From NCBI GenBank assembly GCA_023416695.1, contig JAEZGY010000103.1, positions 47,507 to 111,506 on the forward strand: a stretch of DNA of 64,000 bases, in the 5' to 3' direction. The stretch is from Bacillota bacterium. Lineage in GTDB: Bacteria; Bacillota; Clostridia; Lachnospirales; Lachnospiraceae. A model generated the notes under the pieces. The model was given only the letters and a program-made list of their open reading frames with translations, searched no databases and was not told the origin of the DNA. The position numbers and the translations under genes are program-made. Below, one piece after another: positions 37,290-46,621 of the stretch; position 1 is the first letter of the stretch; each line of letters begins with the position of its first letter.

Positions 37290-39738
37290 TAAGATATTAG
37301 AGATTAATACATCAGAAGTAAATATAGTTATCAAAAGCAAGAAGAACTGGGAGGGTGTTACCCTTGATCAGTTATCTTCTGTTGTCATTAATGGAAGTCA
37401 TATCAAGAAAATTAATATTGAGGCTGCTAATGTGAAATATGATTATGAAGAAGAGAATGCCGCTTTATATAACATTAGTGTCCCTCCAATTTTCTTTGAG
37501 CAAACAGACTATGAGATTGTTGTTAATAGCATAAATAAAAAGGTTGTTTCAGTATGGACTGAAAACTATAATATTAGAGAGAAAATAGGACCAGTCATTG
37601 AAGGAAATGACGCTTTGGTCTCTGGTGTGATTAACTTTGATAATATGGTTGGGTATTCTGATTTAGAAATCAGTGTTGATGGTATTAAGCACCTTATGAT
37701 TAGAATTGAGGTATTCCCCACAAAGATATCCTACAAAGAAGACTATCAGCAAATGATAGCGGATATCTCAGAGATGGTATGTGCGGCAGCAATTGATTTT
37801 ATGCAAAAGACATATCAGATGTTTTCGCTAGGTGATGATCATAATTCTGTATTAGCTATTTATTTTCAGATACTTTCGCATATTTTTGAGGACTATATGA
37901 ATGCGGTTAACAGAATTATTTCAGTTCCCCATCACAAGCTTGTAACAGAGCATTTAGTAGTACCAGAATATAAGGCAAAAAGAACAAGTAGATCTTCTGA
38001 AAAATGGCTCATGAAGCATCAAGAATATATGAGTTATTCCAATGGTAATATTAGTGTTGAAAAAGTTTTAGCAGCTAAGAAGTTGATTACTTATGACACA
38101 TTAGAAAATCATTTCGTTAAATTTGTTTTAAAGTCTACAATAAGAAAACTGGAAGAGTTCTCGAAGAGATATCAGAATTTAGTAAAGCAAACTGAAGAAA
38201 AAGTATTAAATAATACGGATTCAATGATTAGAGAGATTAAGCGTGTACTTAATACAACTTTCTTAAAGGATGTATCTGAATACTCAGCATCTCAGAGTAT
38301 GTCTCTTGTATTTGGAATGGCCCCAGGATATCGAGAGTTATATAAGTGTTTCATCATGTTACAGAGAAGTTTATCTGTAAATGGTGATGTTTTTAAAATG
38401 TCTGAGAAAGATACTGCGCAACTTTATGAGTATTGGTGTTTCGTTAAGCTGTTCAGCTTATTAAAGAAAGAATATCGATTGATATCTCCGGATATTATCA
38501 AAGTTGATAATAGTGGAATTACAGTAACCCTGATGAAGGGAAGTCGGTCAGTTGCCAAATTCATTAACCCAAACACTGGTGAAATAATTAAGCTTGTTTA
38601 TAACCCAGGAGAAAGTAAGACACAGACAGTAAACCAGAGACCGGATAATGTTCTTGAGTTAGAGAAGAAGGGAACAGAGGTCTCTTATAAATATGTATTT
38701 GATGCAAAGTATCGTATTGAAAGTAACCCAGATAGCAATTTTTATCCTGATTCAAATCCAGGACCAAAAGTTGATGATATTAACACAATGCATCGATACA
38801 GAGATTCGATTGTATATGAAAACCCACAATCCAAATTTATGTTTGAGAAAACAATGTTTGGTGCTTATATTTTGTTCCCTTATGAGAATGAGGAATTGTA
38901 CAAAGAGCATCGCTTTTATAAGAGTATAGATACAGTAAATATCGGAGGGTTACCATTCCTTCCAGGATCAACTCAACTTGTTCAAAAGCTGTTGGGAGAG
39001 TTGATTAGTGATTCAAAGGAATCAGCTTTTGAAAGAACTACTTTACCAAGGGGCATTGAAGAAAAGCTTGCAAAAGTAGATTGGACTAAGCGTGATGTAC
39101 TAGTAGGCGTATTTGGATCCCAAGAGCAATTTAATATTTGTTTTGAAAAGAAGTTTTATTATGTGCCAGCAAGACAGATTAGTGAGAGTAAGCTTCCAAT
39201 ACATTATGTTGCTTTATATCAGACAGATAAGATGTTTAATGGCAAAGGCCAAATTAGATTTTATGGCGAAGCAATTCGTATAGCACTTGTGAAACGTAGC
39301 AGCATTATAGAAGTTCCAGTAAGAAGAAATAATGGTGATGAGTTATATTACAAGATTACTGTTAAGGAGTGGAAGGATATTACTGAAACCAACGAATCGA
39401 AAAAGCCGATTAAGCCAAAGGAATCAGGTCAGGTAGTAGAGTTTACAAATATGTTCTTATTAGAACATAGTGAAGTTGTACCAGAATTGCGTTTTAAGAA
39501 CGAGGAAGAATATCGATTCTATTCTGAACTTAAGAGAAGTGCCCAGGCTGCTCAGATTGCAGAAGATGCTACTGTAAGCTTCAATGTAGAGAACTGCAAA
39601 TTTGTGTTAGATGAAGGTGAGATCATGGCTATAAGAGATGACAAGATCATTGCAAAGAAGCTGTTAATTGAATTTTCAAAAAGACCAGCGCAGACATTTA
39701 GAGAATTGCAGTATGCGATTAATTGGAATAAAAGATGA
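37264..39738 (+). CDS. mcrC: McrC-type nuclease subunit (DUF2357 + PD-(D/E)XK)
   Basis: An 824-residue partner of McrB. ATG 37264 lies inside mcrB, after AGGAG. The N-terminal ~350 residues are a DUF2357-type region that contacts the McrB ring; the C-terminal half carries the PD-(D/E)XK nuclease, with the metal site around VLELEKKGTE and YVFDAKYRI (Asp and Lys of the motif). This long McrC form, more than twice the size of E. coli McrC, is usual in clostridia with DUF3578-type McrB. Both subunits look intact. No methyltransferase is near, as expected for a type IV system. Confidence 0.88.
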   Translation: MALLHTGSNKILEINTSEVNIVIKSKKNWEGVTLDQLSSVVINGSHIKKINIEAANVKYDYEEENAALYNISVPPIFFEQTDYEIVVNSINKKVVSVWTENYNIREKIGPVIEGNDALVSGVINFDNMVGYSDLEISVDGIKHLMIRIEVFPTKISYKEDYQQMIADISEMVCAAAIDFMQKTYQMFSLGDDHNSVLAIYFQILSHIFEDYMNAVNRIISVPHHKLVTEHLVVPEYKAKRTSRSSEKWLMKHQEYMSYSNGNISVEKVLAAKKLITYDTLENHFVKFVLKSTIRKLEEFSKRYQNLVKQTEEKVLNNTDSMIREIKRVLNTTFLKDVSEYSASQSMSLVFGMAPGYRELYKCFIMLQRSLSVNGDVFKMSEKDTAQLYEYWCFVKLFSLLKKEYRLISPDIIKVDNSGITVTLMKGSRSVAKFINPNTGEIIKLVYNPGESKTQTVNQRPDNVLELEKKGTEVSYKYVFDAKYRIESNPDSNFYPDSNPGPKVDDINTMHRYRDSIVYENPQSKFMFEKTMFGAYILFPYENEELYKEHRFYKSIDTVNIGGLPFLPGSTQLVQKLLGELISDSKESAFERTTLPRGIEEKLAKVDWTKRDVLVGVFGSQEQFNICFEKKFYYVPARQISESKLPIHYVALYQTDKMFNGKGQIRFYGEAIRIALVKRSSIIEVPVRRNNGDELYYKITVKEWKDITETNESKKPIKPKESGQVVEFTNMFLLEHSEVVPELRFKNEEEYRFYSELKRSAQAAQIAEDATVSFNVENCKFVLDEGEIMAIRDDKIIAKKLLIEFSKRPAQTFRELQYAINWNKR

Positions 39739-40010
39739 TGAAAGAGATGTAGTGGAAAACCAGAGTATGTAAAAAGGTAAGTTGAGGAAATGGGACATTT
39801 GTAAATAACTATGAAATTTAAGATGTGACAAAATAGAGTATAAGAATTATCCAGCTGTGTTAGATGTTTGGGTGTTCCATATTATCTCTTCAAGTTGAAC
39901 ATTTCGCTTTGAAGTTTATTTACTTGGAGTGTGGTGAGAACATCATCGTCATAATGTGTTCCACTTTTTTAACATACATCTACAATACCTCCGAATGTGA
40001 TTAGGTTACA

Positions 40011-40063
40011 GAAAGGAGCCCTTTGTTTTGGTAAAATTCTATCAAGAAAAGGGTTCTTTTTCT
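40011..40063 (+). terminator. Hairpin terminator in the 39.7-40.1 kb gap
   Basis: AAAGGAGCCCTTT and AAAAGGGTTCTTTT pair imperfectly around a ~22-base loop; T run after it. The preceding ~270 bases (39739-40010) carry no gene I recognise; the minus strand near 39900-39970 has a short protein-like frame (DDDVLTTLQVNKLQSEMF) that cannot be placed. Confidence 0.5.
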
Positions 40064-40073
40064 ATGTAAAGAT

Positions 40074-40746
40074 ATGAAATTTATTGGAGGTCATAACGCT
40101 ATCAAAAAATTAGCTGAGGTAAATTAAGAGGTATGTGTTTTCTGTGGTGCTTGTGCAAAAGCTTGTCCACAAAATGCAATAGCAGTATGAAAGGTTGTTA
40201 TGCTATTGTAGAAAATAAGTTGTGTGTTGGTTGTGGGAAATGCAGTAAAACTCGTCCTGTCAGATGTATTAGTATAAACGAGTGTGACAACAGAAGAGAA
40301 ACAAACATAGGTGTGACTACCTTTTTATATGATCAATTGATTATTTTGCTTATGTTTCTTTAATATTTTGTTTCCCTGGTTTGGTATGATAGATTTTTAC
40401 GTACCGATTATAATTGCATCGAATGGTGAGAATATGGGGTTTTATAATATTTGTAAATATGATATTTCAAACCTACCTAGTTGTAGCATGGCCCAATTCA
40501 TTGAAGGAAGTAAATAAACTATTTTGGACAATTAAAGTTCCATGGGGGTGGACATATACAGCAGAGATTGTTCCAGCTTGGGTGGCGTATTTTAGCTTAG
40601 GCTATTATAGTATCATGCTTACCTCTACTTTAATTGGATTCATTGTTATGGTATTATATAAGCCACGAACTTGGTGCACTTTTTGCCCTATGAGGACAAT
40701 GACACAAACAATTTGTAACCTAAAAAATAGACGCAATAAAATTTAA
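40074..40746 (+). pseudogene. Broken ferredoxin/NapH-like 4Fe-4S membrane protein gene
   Basis: From ATG 40074 one frame reads KKLAEVN, TAA, then VCVFCGACAKACPQNAIAV and a TGA; the next frame continues KGCYAIVENKLCVGCGKC and RCISI, which completes a second 4Fe-4S cluster motif, although one cluster Cys appears as Arg (SKTRPV). After more stops a third frame from ~40414 codes for two membrane segments with WTIKVPWGWTYTAEIVPAWVA and ends KPRTWCTFCPMRTMTQ. Together these fit one ~220-residue ferredoxin-plus-membrane (NapH/CcoG-like) electron-transfer protein with at least one nonsense codon and two frameshifts. The 3' part (40414-40746) could still be translated from a TTG. It precedes the rhodanese gene by 19 bases. 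Confidence 0.6.
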
Positions 40747-40765
40747 AAATAAGGATGTGAAAAAA

Positions 40766-41182
40766 ATGAAAACGAATAAAAGTAAAAAACTACTGCTTGT
40801 GGTAATTGCAATGGGTTCTATTTTTGCCATGGTAGGTTGTTCCGAACAGGCAACTTCATCAGGCAATCAAATCAGCTATGAGAGCATCTCTGCCGAAGAG
40901 GCAAAGACTATTATGGATACAGAAAAGGAATACATTATCATCGATGCCCGTACCCAAAGTGAGTATGAGGAGGGACATATAGAAGGCGCAATATTAATGC
41001 CGGAATACGAGGTCAAAGAACGGGCCGAAGCAGAGCTTAAAGATAAGGAACAACTCATTCTTGTTTATTGTAGAAGTGGAAGACGTAGTAAAATAGCTAG
41101 CCAAAACCTAGTGGATTTAGGCTATACCAATGTAAAGGATTTTGGTGGAATTATAGATTGGACATACGATATTGAAAAGTAA
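40766..41182 (+). CDS. Rhodanese-domain lipoprotein
   Basis: A 138-residue exported lipoprotein. I choose ATG 40766, ten bases after AAGGA; the in-frame GTG at 40757 is too close to it. Residues ~1-25 are a lipoprotein signal with lipobox AMVGC. The rest is a single rhodanese domain: IIIDARTQSEYEEGHIEGA, then the active-site loop VYCRSGRRS with catalytic Cys, and GGIIDW. It transfers sulfane sulfur or senses redox outside the membrane. Follows the broken ferredoxin-membrane gene, with which it was probably co-transcribed. A strong terminator follows. Confidence 0.88.
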   Translation: MKTNKSKKLLLVVIAMGSIFAMVGCSEQATSSGNQISYESISAEEAKTIMDTEKEYIIIDARTQSEYEEGHIEGAILMPEYEVKERAEAELKDKEQLILVYCRSGRRSKIASQNLVDLGYTNVKDFGGIIDWTYDIEK

Positions 41183-41216
41183 TGTATTAGTGAATAAGTA
41201 AAATAGGGTTACAGCC

Positions 41217-41256
41217 AACCCATGTGATTCCTAACCGGAACCACATGGGTTTTTTG
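41217..41256 (+). terminator. Rho-independent terminator after the rhodanese gene
   Basis: AACCCATGTG and CACATGGGTT (perfect 10 bp, about 15-base loop) followed by TTTTG. Confidence 0.9.
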
Positions 41257-41430
41257 TCTTACTATAACCTTGAAGGTATATGCATCTGCAAACATTTACA
41301 ATGGAAATACTTGTAATCCCTCCCTGCTTAACGTAAAATTAGACTATACTAGTTCTATTTATCAAGCAAATCCACAACTATTTTCGGTTGCATCCTGCAA
41401 CATCTACACCATTAGTAAAGGAGAACACAT

Positions 41431-41970
41431 ATGCGCAAAAATTATGGATCAAAAACTTTTTTATACCCACAACCAGTCATGATGATTGGTACCTATAATG
41501 AAGATGGAACCCCAAATGCCATGAATGCAGCATGGGGAGGTATCTGCGGACCGAATAAAATAATAATAGATTTATCGCCACACAAAACAACAGATAATAT
41601 AAAAGCTACGGGTGCTTTTACAGTATGTGTAGCAGAAGCGCCACATATGGAAGCGGCGGATTATCTGGGTGTGGTCTCTGGATATGATGTCCCTGATAAA
41701 ATCAGCAAGGCAGGATTACATACAACAAAAAGTGAGTTTGTTTATGCACCTATCATCGATGAATTTGCTATTGCATTAGAGTGCAAGTTAATCGACTTTA
41801 CACCACATGGCGTTGTTGGAGAAATTATTAATGTCAGTATAGATGATAGAGTCATCAAAGAAGACGGTAGCATCGATACAGATAAAATTGATGCCATTGT
41901 ATATGATCCGATCAATATAGCATACCTTAAACTTGGTGAGAAGGTTGGAAATGCTTTTGTAAACAAGTAA
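41431..41970 (+). CDS. Flavin reductase-like (FMN-binding) protein
   Basis: A 179-residue protein of the flavin reductase-like domain family. The ATG at 41431 follows AAAGGAG by seven bases. Motifs: PQPVMMIGTYNEDGTPNAMNAAWGGI at the start (FMN-binding strand and loop, shown here only as PQPVMMIGT and NAAWGGI), LSPHKTTDNI, and ADYLGVVSGYDVPDK. Such proteins bind FMN and reduce flavins or small oxidants with NAD(P)H. No partner oxygenase is nearby. A bidirectional hairpin separates it from msrAB on the other strand. Confidence 0.88.
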   Translation: MRKNYGSKTFLYPQPVMMIGTYNEDGTPNAMNAAWGGICGPNKIIIDLSPHKTTDNIKATGAFTVCVAEAPHMEAADYLGVVSGYDVPDKISKAGLHTTKSEFVYAPIIDEFAIALECKLIDFTPHGVVGEIINVSIDDRVIKEDGSIDTDKIDAIVYDPINIAYLKLGEKVGNAFVNK

Positions 41971-42024
41971 AAGAACTATACTGAGACGGCTTACCTAAGC
42001 CCGTTCCAGTATAGTTCTTCTTTC
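41971..42024. terminator. Bidirectional terminator between flavin reductase and msrAB
   Basis: AAGAACTATACTG and CAGTATAGTTCTT form a 13-bp stem. T-rich sequence lies on the right (TTCTTTC) and, on the minus strand, after the left arm (CTTTTAC), so it can serve both convergent genes. Confidence 0.8.
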
Positions 42025-42048
42025 TATGAAGATTGGTATTGTTAGACT

Positions 42049-42996
42049 CTACAAATCTTTCAAGTATTCTTCATACCCACGCTTAGCCATCTGGCTTTTT
42101 GGAATAAATTCTAGTGCAGCAGAATTGATACAGTAACGTAAACCTCCGGTCTCTTTTGGACCATCTGTAAATACATGGCCAAGGTGACTATCTGCGTGGT
42201 GGCTTCTGACTTCTGTTCGATACATACCATGGCTAAAATCTTCCTTCTCATCAACATAACCATGATTAATTGGTTTTGTGAAGGCTGGCCATCCACAGCC
42301 AGAATTATATTTATCTTTGGAGGAAAACAAAGGCTTTTTACTTACAATGTCAACATAGATTCCTTCTTCAAAATGATGGTCATACTCATTTTGAAAAGGA
42401 GGTTCTGTCCCATTTTCTTGTGTTACATGGTATTGCAAGGGTGTTAATTTCTGTTTTAGTTCTTCTTTTTTAGGTGACTTCCAAGTTGTTTCGAGAAATT
42501 GTTTTCGTCCCGATGCTTCATAATATTGTCGATAGCGAAAAGAATTCTTTTTATAATAGTCTTGATGATACTCCTCAGCGGGATAGAATTCAGTAGCAGG
42601 GAGTATTGGTGTTACAATTTTTTTATCAAATAGGTTACTATTTTCTAATTCTTGCTTATAGTCCATAGCAATCCGTTTTTGTTCTTCATTGTAATAGAAT
42701 ACGGCTGTCTGATAACTTTTACCACGATCATGGAACTGTCCACCTTCATCGGTAGGGTCTATACTCATAAAGAAAGCTTCAACTAGTTCACGATAAGGAA
42801 TAATTTTTTCGTCGTAAGTGATTTGTACCGCTTCGTAATGCCCTGTATTTCCCAGGCACACTTGTTCATATGTTGGTTTTATCACACTGCCTCCAGTATA
42901 TCCAACAACTACGTTACTAACACCATCAAAACTATCGAATGGTTTTACCATACACCAGAAGCATCCACCTGCGAACATTGCTAATGAATTTGACAT
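42049..42996 (-). CDS. msrAB: Peptide methionine sulfoxide reductase MsrA/MsrB fusion
   Basis: A 315-residue fusion that repairs both epimers of methionine sulfoxide in oxidised proteins. The MsrA part comes first (GGCFWCM with the catalytic Cys near residue 12; GYTGG; HAE-like EEYHQDYY). The MsrB part follows from ~180 (LTPLQYHVTQENGTE, SGCGWPAF, HADSHLGHVF, and RYCINSAAL with its catalytic Cys). The MsrB usual zinc Cys pairs are absent, as in the zinc-free subgroup. No signal peptide, so cytoplasmic. The ribosome site AGGAGG stands before the ATG. Confidence 0.95.
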   Translation of the reverse strand: MSNSLAMFAGGCFWCMVKPFDSFDGVSNVVVGYTGGSVIKPTYEQVCLGNTGHYEAVQITYDEKIIPYRELVEAFFMSIDPTDEGGQFHDRGKSYQTAVFYYNEEQKRIAMDYKQELENSNLFDKKIVTPILPATEFYPAEEYHQDYYKKNSFRYRQYYEASGRKQFLETTWKSPKKEELKQKLTPLQYHVTQENGTEPPFQNEYDHHFEEGIYVDIVSKKPLFSSKDKYNSGCGWPAFTKPINHGYVDEKEDFSHGMYRTEVRSHHADSHLGHVFTDGPKETGGLRYCINSAALEFIPKSQMAKRGYEEYLKDL

Positions 42997-43258
42997 AATG
43001 ACACCTCCTATGATTTATCTGTTATCTATATTGTACTATAATTTAATTAGGATATCATGTTAAATAATGGTATTGATAAGTTTTAGGGTTGTAAGTTTGT
43101 ATATTAATAATCTTGGTTATACAGTTAGTACTATGTAGATAGAATTGGAAAAAGTGATATAATTATAGTAATATTCCAAATTCTTTTATTTCTTTCATGA
43201 AGCATTACCAAAAGGATTGAGCCTTCAATATAGTTAAATCCAATCAAGTATTAATAGA

Positions 43259-43801
43259 TTACTGGGCGTCTGCAGAATTTTCTGAAGGTTTAGATGAATT
43301 ACCATTAGGAGGAGTCATCATTCCTGACTTACCATTAAACTCTGAGATAGAAAGGGTTAATAGTACTCCATCTTTTTCAGTGAATGTATCAAAATCATTC
43401 TCGTGTAAATCAGCTAATGTGATGGATTTGCCATCCTTATTTGTAATCACGGTTTTATCAGAAATACTGTAAGTTTGACTGGTTGTACCACCCTGGACTC
43501 CGTCAGGAATCTTAGCTCCATCAGGCATTTGTGGCTTTTCTCCATTTGCAGACCAGTCAGCGTTTTCGCCTGGTTTAAAGTCTGAAGAGCCATTGAAGAA
43601 TCCACCCATTGTACGAATTGTGACTTGGTTGGACGCAGTATCAATACTCACAATCAGACCCCTTTGTGATGCATCATCAGTAGTTGTTGAAGTTTTTGCG
43701 TTATTGGATTCCTTAGATTCATTGGTAGAATTACAACCTGTCATAATAGTTCCAATGCATAATAACAGGCATAATACCATTGTGAGTGTTCTGTTTTTCA
43801 T
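43259..43801 (-). CDS. Small secreted lipoprotein, function unknown
   Basis: A 180-residue lipoprotein. I start it at MKNRTLTMV because AAAGGAG lies just before on the minus strand. The lipobox is TIMTGC at ~20. The mature part has a linker rich in Ser/Asn, then QRGLIVSIDTASNQVTIRTM and a stretch with PDGAKIPDGVQGG and DKTVITNKDGKSITLADL, and a low-complexity Pro/Asn/Ser end. A beta-rich domain like small metal or polyion-binding lipoproteins of clostridia is likely; no family assigned. The gap 42997-43258 between it and msrAB holds no gene. Confidence 0.75.
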   Translation of the reverse strand: MKNRTLTMVLCLLLCIGTIMTGCNSTNESKESNNAKTSTTTDDASQRGLIVSIDTASNQVTIRTMGGFFNGSSDFKPGENADWSANGEKPQMPDGAKIPDGVQGGTTSQTYSISDKTVITNKDGKSITLADLHENDFDTFTEKDGVLLTLSISEFNGKSGMMTPPNGNSSKPSENSADAQ

Positions 43802-44039
43802 CAAAGTATCTCCTTTGCTATAGTTTTTTTTATTAAAGTATAGACTCAAAATATGTTGAGACTGTGAAATTATAAAGGAAATGTATTTAATGATGAAAGG
43901 CCAAAATTGTAGGACACATTACTTTTGGAGTAATCTGAATAAAACCTAGGATATGAAAGTATTCTTGAAGGATGCTTCCTGTGCTAAAAGGATTATAGTC
44001 GACCATGTAGACATGATTTTAATAATGAGAGGTGAGCTA

Positions 44040-44642
44040 ATGTACATTAAGTCCAGTTTTCGCTATTTATTCTGGTGTATACCTGTTGTTATTGTTAATA
44101 TTATGATGTTTTACACCGCTGGGAATTCTGAGTGGGAGTTTACTGTGTCGCTTTTATTCTCAAGTATCTATGTTATCATGTTGATACCTAGCGTCCTTGA
44201 TACCTATAGATATTATAAGCAACAACAGGAAATTATTCGTTATGGAACCATATATGAAGGGGTTGTTCGCCAACTATTGGCTGTAGAGTATGAATATTCT
44301 TATACTCGTGTTAACACATATGAGAAAACAGGGTATCGAATTGATTGTACAGTTGAGGATTGCATAGGAAATGTAAAACACTACTACAGTGATATCCTAC
44401 CAAGATATTTAAAGCATAAAGTCCCTAATTATGTTAAAGTCTATAGCTACATAGGAAATACATATATTACCTGGGACAAGAGGTTTAAGGGTGTTAAGCA
44501 TTCTGTATTGAAGACAAAAGAAATTGAATATCGCAAAGGATATCGACTATGGCTATGCTTTATAAATGAATTATACATCATGATGTTTCTTGTGTTGGTC
44601 GTAGTTCAAATAATGGATGTAATGGGAGTCTTTAATCTCTGA
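44040..44642 (+). CDS. Predicted membrane protein, function unknown
   Basis: A 200-residue protein. ATG 44040 is preceded by GAGGTGAG; earlier in-frame Met codons lack a ribosome site. Two membrane segments at the start (YLFWCIPVVIVNIMMFYTA and SLLFSSIYVIMLIPSV), a ~90-residue soluble middle (YGTIYEGVVRQLLAVEY, TGYRIDCTVED, VKVYSYIGNTYITWD) and a final membrane helix (ELYIMMFLVLVVVQIMDV). The middle resembles the beta domain of DUF3592-type proteins, but this is weak. A terminator follows at 44731. Confidence 0.65.
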   Translation: MYIKSSFRYLFWCIPVVIVNIMMFYTAGNSEWEFTVSLLFSSIYVIMLIPSVLDTYRYYKQQQEIIRYGTIYEGVVRQLLAVEYEYSYTRVNTYEKTGYRIDCTVEDCIGNVKHYYSDILPRYLKHKVPNYVKVYSYIGNTYITWDKRFKGVKHSVLKTKEIEYRKGYRLWLCFINELYIMMFLVLVVVQIMDVMGVFNL

Positions 44643-44730
44643 TATATAGAAATACACAATTCATAGAATTATAGGTGGGTCAATTAACATTTTGTAGTAT
44701 TGCTAAAAGTGAATCATATACTTGATAAAG

Positions 44731-44751
44731 AGGGCCAGATGGCCCTTTTTT
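44731..44751 (+). terminator. Rho-independent terminator
   Basis: AGGGCC, loop AGAT, GGCCCT, then TTTTT. Confidence 0.9.
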
Positions 44752-44963
44752 AGTAGGCAGAGTTATGTGGAGTGTTCATCCAAAGAATACATTGTTAATT
44801 ATTTTCTTCTGTCATAAAATATATATTAATAGAAAATTAGTGGAAAGTACTTTTCTTACTATAAAAAAATAAATTAACTCTAAAAAAATGAAAGATAAGA
44901 GTCTAATGTATGTAATAACCTAAATAGCTATTTAGAATTTACGAATGAAAGGAGGAATGTAGG

Positions 44964-45524
44964 ATGGATGTGTCAATGGCATTACAAAATGATCTTATGG
45001 AGATACCCAGTGAAAATGAGAATACAGAAGCTGAATACATAGAAAAATTATTTCTTTCTTATAGTGATGATATTCTTCGTCTGTGCTATTTGTACCTTAA
45101 GGACTTCCATTTGGCAGAGGATGCTTTGCAAGAGACGTTTATTCGGGCAACCAAGAGCATCTATCAATTTCAAGGGAATTCCAGCGAGAAAACTTGGTTG
45201 ATTCGAATTGCTATTAATGTATGTAAGACAATGATTCAGTCAAGAAAAAGTCATCCATTGGATATTTCAGAAGATCTCTCTTTCTTAACCGTTAATTCAG
45301 CAGATGAGATTGAGCAGCTAATTAATAAAAGTATGGTATCTCAAGCTATTTTGAAATTGGATATTCCATATCGTGAAGTCATTATTTTATATTATTATCA
45401 AGGACTTAAACTTAGAGAAATTCCTCAAATAACCGGAGAGAACATGACTACAGTCGCTTATCGACTTCGTAGGGGTAAAAAATTATTGAAGGAGTATCTA
45501 GGTGATAAGGTGAAAGGAGTGTAA
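44964..45524 (+). CDS. ECF RNA polymerase sigma factor (pair 1)
   Basis: A 186-residue ECF sigma factor. Region 2 is at ~25-95 (DDILRLCYLYLKDFHLAEDALQETF), region 4 at ~120-180 (LDIPYREVIILYYYQGLKLREIPQI and a helix-turn-helix). AAAGGAGGAATG precedes the ATG. The anti-sigma gene starts two bases after the stop, as in classical SigW/RsiW-type pairs. The signal is unknown; the sigma factor normally controls its own operon, but no repeated promoter pattern could be proven here. Confidence 0.9.
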   Translation: MDVSMALQNDLMEIPSENENTEAEYIEKLFLSYSDDILRLCYLYLKDFHLAEDALQETFIRATKSIYQFQGNSSEKTWLIRIAINVCKTMIQSRKSHPLDISEDLSFLTVNSADEIEQLINKSMVSQAILKLDIPYREVIILYYYQGLKLREIPQITGENMTTVAYRLRRGKKLLKEYLGDKVKGV

Positions 45525-45525
45525 G

Positions 45526-46578
45526 ATGAAACGAAATCATATTAAAAATATAATGAAGCAAGAATTAGAAGAAATGAAAACGGACAAGTTACGTGGAAGA
45601 CAAATGATTAGGCAGTGGCAGGCTAGTAACTCGACTAGTGATATAAACCTTAATACAATTGAAAACCATGGGAAAATACATCGCAAAGTAGCCTTTAAAT
45701 TGATGCGTTATGGTTCTTATGTTGCCTGTTTTCTTCTTGCTTTAACCTTTACAACGATGCTTGTTGTATATGCAAAGACAGATTGGGGAATATGGACTTC
45801 CCAAATGTTTTCGGGTAAAGATGTGAATGAGGTTGGACAAGACAACAAGGAAATAGAGCAAAATAAATCTATTACCTTAGGAAACTACCAGTTGCAGGTA
45901 CAAGAGTATACAATGGATCAAAATGGGTTCTTGTATTTGTTAGTTTCTGTAAAAGATGATATTGGAAATGATGTATCAAACGACCTTCCATTATCTCTTT
46001 ATTGGTCAGATGGTAAGATACGTTATCCAATCGAGCAACAGTCTGTAAAGAAGGCCAGAGACATAAAAGATAGGAACTCAAATACATCTCCTTATGGCTA
46101 CACGATTTCTGCAATATGTCCTTCCCTAATTAATCCTACAAATAAATTGGTATTTGAGTTAGATGGAGCATATAGTGAAGTTACTGAAATTAGCGTTACT
46201 GAATCTGATAGCTATCAGTACACTGATAACAATACTTTAGTTTCCTTTACTCCATATGGTTTTCTTATGAAGAATAATAGTATATTAGCCCAGAAGATAG
46301 ACCTTGCAATAAATCAAAATGTTGTTGCTACATATACGGATGGTACTATGGATACATTACAAGTATCGAATTTTGGTGGAATGGAAGATAACGAGGTATA
46401 TGACGCTTATTTACAATTCTCACCAGCCTTTAAGTACCAGAATAACAAAAATCAGCAGATAGTCTGGGATGAAGAAAATTATAGTAACTTAATACGCTCC
46501 TTTACTTGCTATAAATTCGATGTGTCACAGTTACAGGAACTAACCCTTGAGGATGGTACGGTATTATTTAAAAGATAA
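45526..46578 (+). CDS. DUF4179-type membrane anti-sigma factor (pair 1)
   Basis: A 350-residue single-pass protein. The cytoplasmic N-terminus (~1-60) holds the sigma factor, one membrane helix lies at ~65-88 (MRYGSYVACFLLALTFTTMLVVYA), and the rest is extracellular (~90-350) with the DUF4179-like beta domain (VQEYTMDQNGFLYLLVSV; TPYGFLMKNNS). Co-transcribed with the sigma factor. It is probably degraded or changed when an envelope signal appears. No terminator was seen directly after it; the following gene is convergent. Confidence 0.85.
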   Translation: MKRNHIKNIMKQELEEMKTDKLRGRQMIRQWQASNSTSDINLNTIENHGKIHRKVAFKLMRYGSYVACFLLALTFTTMLVVYAKTDWGIWTSQMFSGKDVNEVGQDNKEIEQNKSITLGNYQLQVQEYTMDQNGFLYLLVSVKDDIGNDVSNDLPLSLYWSDGKIRYPIEQQSVKKARDIKDRNSNTSPYGYTISAICPSLINPTNKLVFELDGAYSEVTEISVTESDSYQYTDNNTLVSFTPYGFLMKNNSILAQKIDLAINQNVVATYTDGTMDTLQVSNFGGMEDNEVYDAYLQFSPAFKYQNNKNQQIVWDEENYSNLIRSFTCYKFDVSQLQELTLEDGTVLFKR

Positions 46579-46621
46579 AAGAATAAGAGACAGTATGAAA
46601 TGAAAGTATGTGGCAGTGGTT

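Noticed and set aside
40766..40766. GTG at 40757 as start of the rhodanese gene
   Set aside because: It touches the ribosome site; ATG 40766 has normal spacing.
41270..41482. 70-codon ORF before the flavin reductase gene
   Set aside because: It overlaps the good ribosome site and start of the flavin reductase in another frame and has no family signature.
44880..44963. Common autoregulatory ECF promoter before the sigma factor genes
   Set aside because: No shared -35/-10 pattern could be aligned between the regions upstream of 44964, 50787 and 57139.
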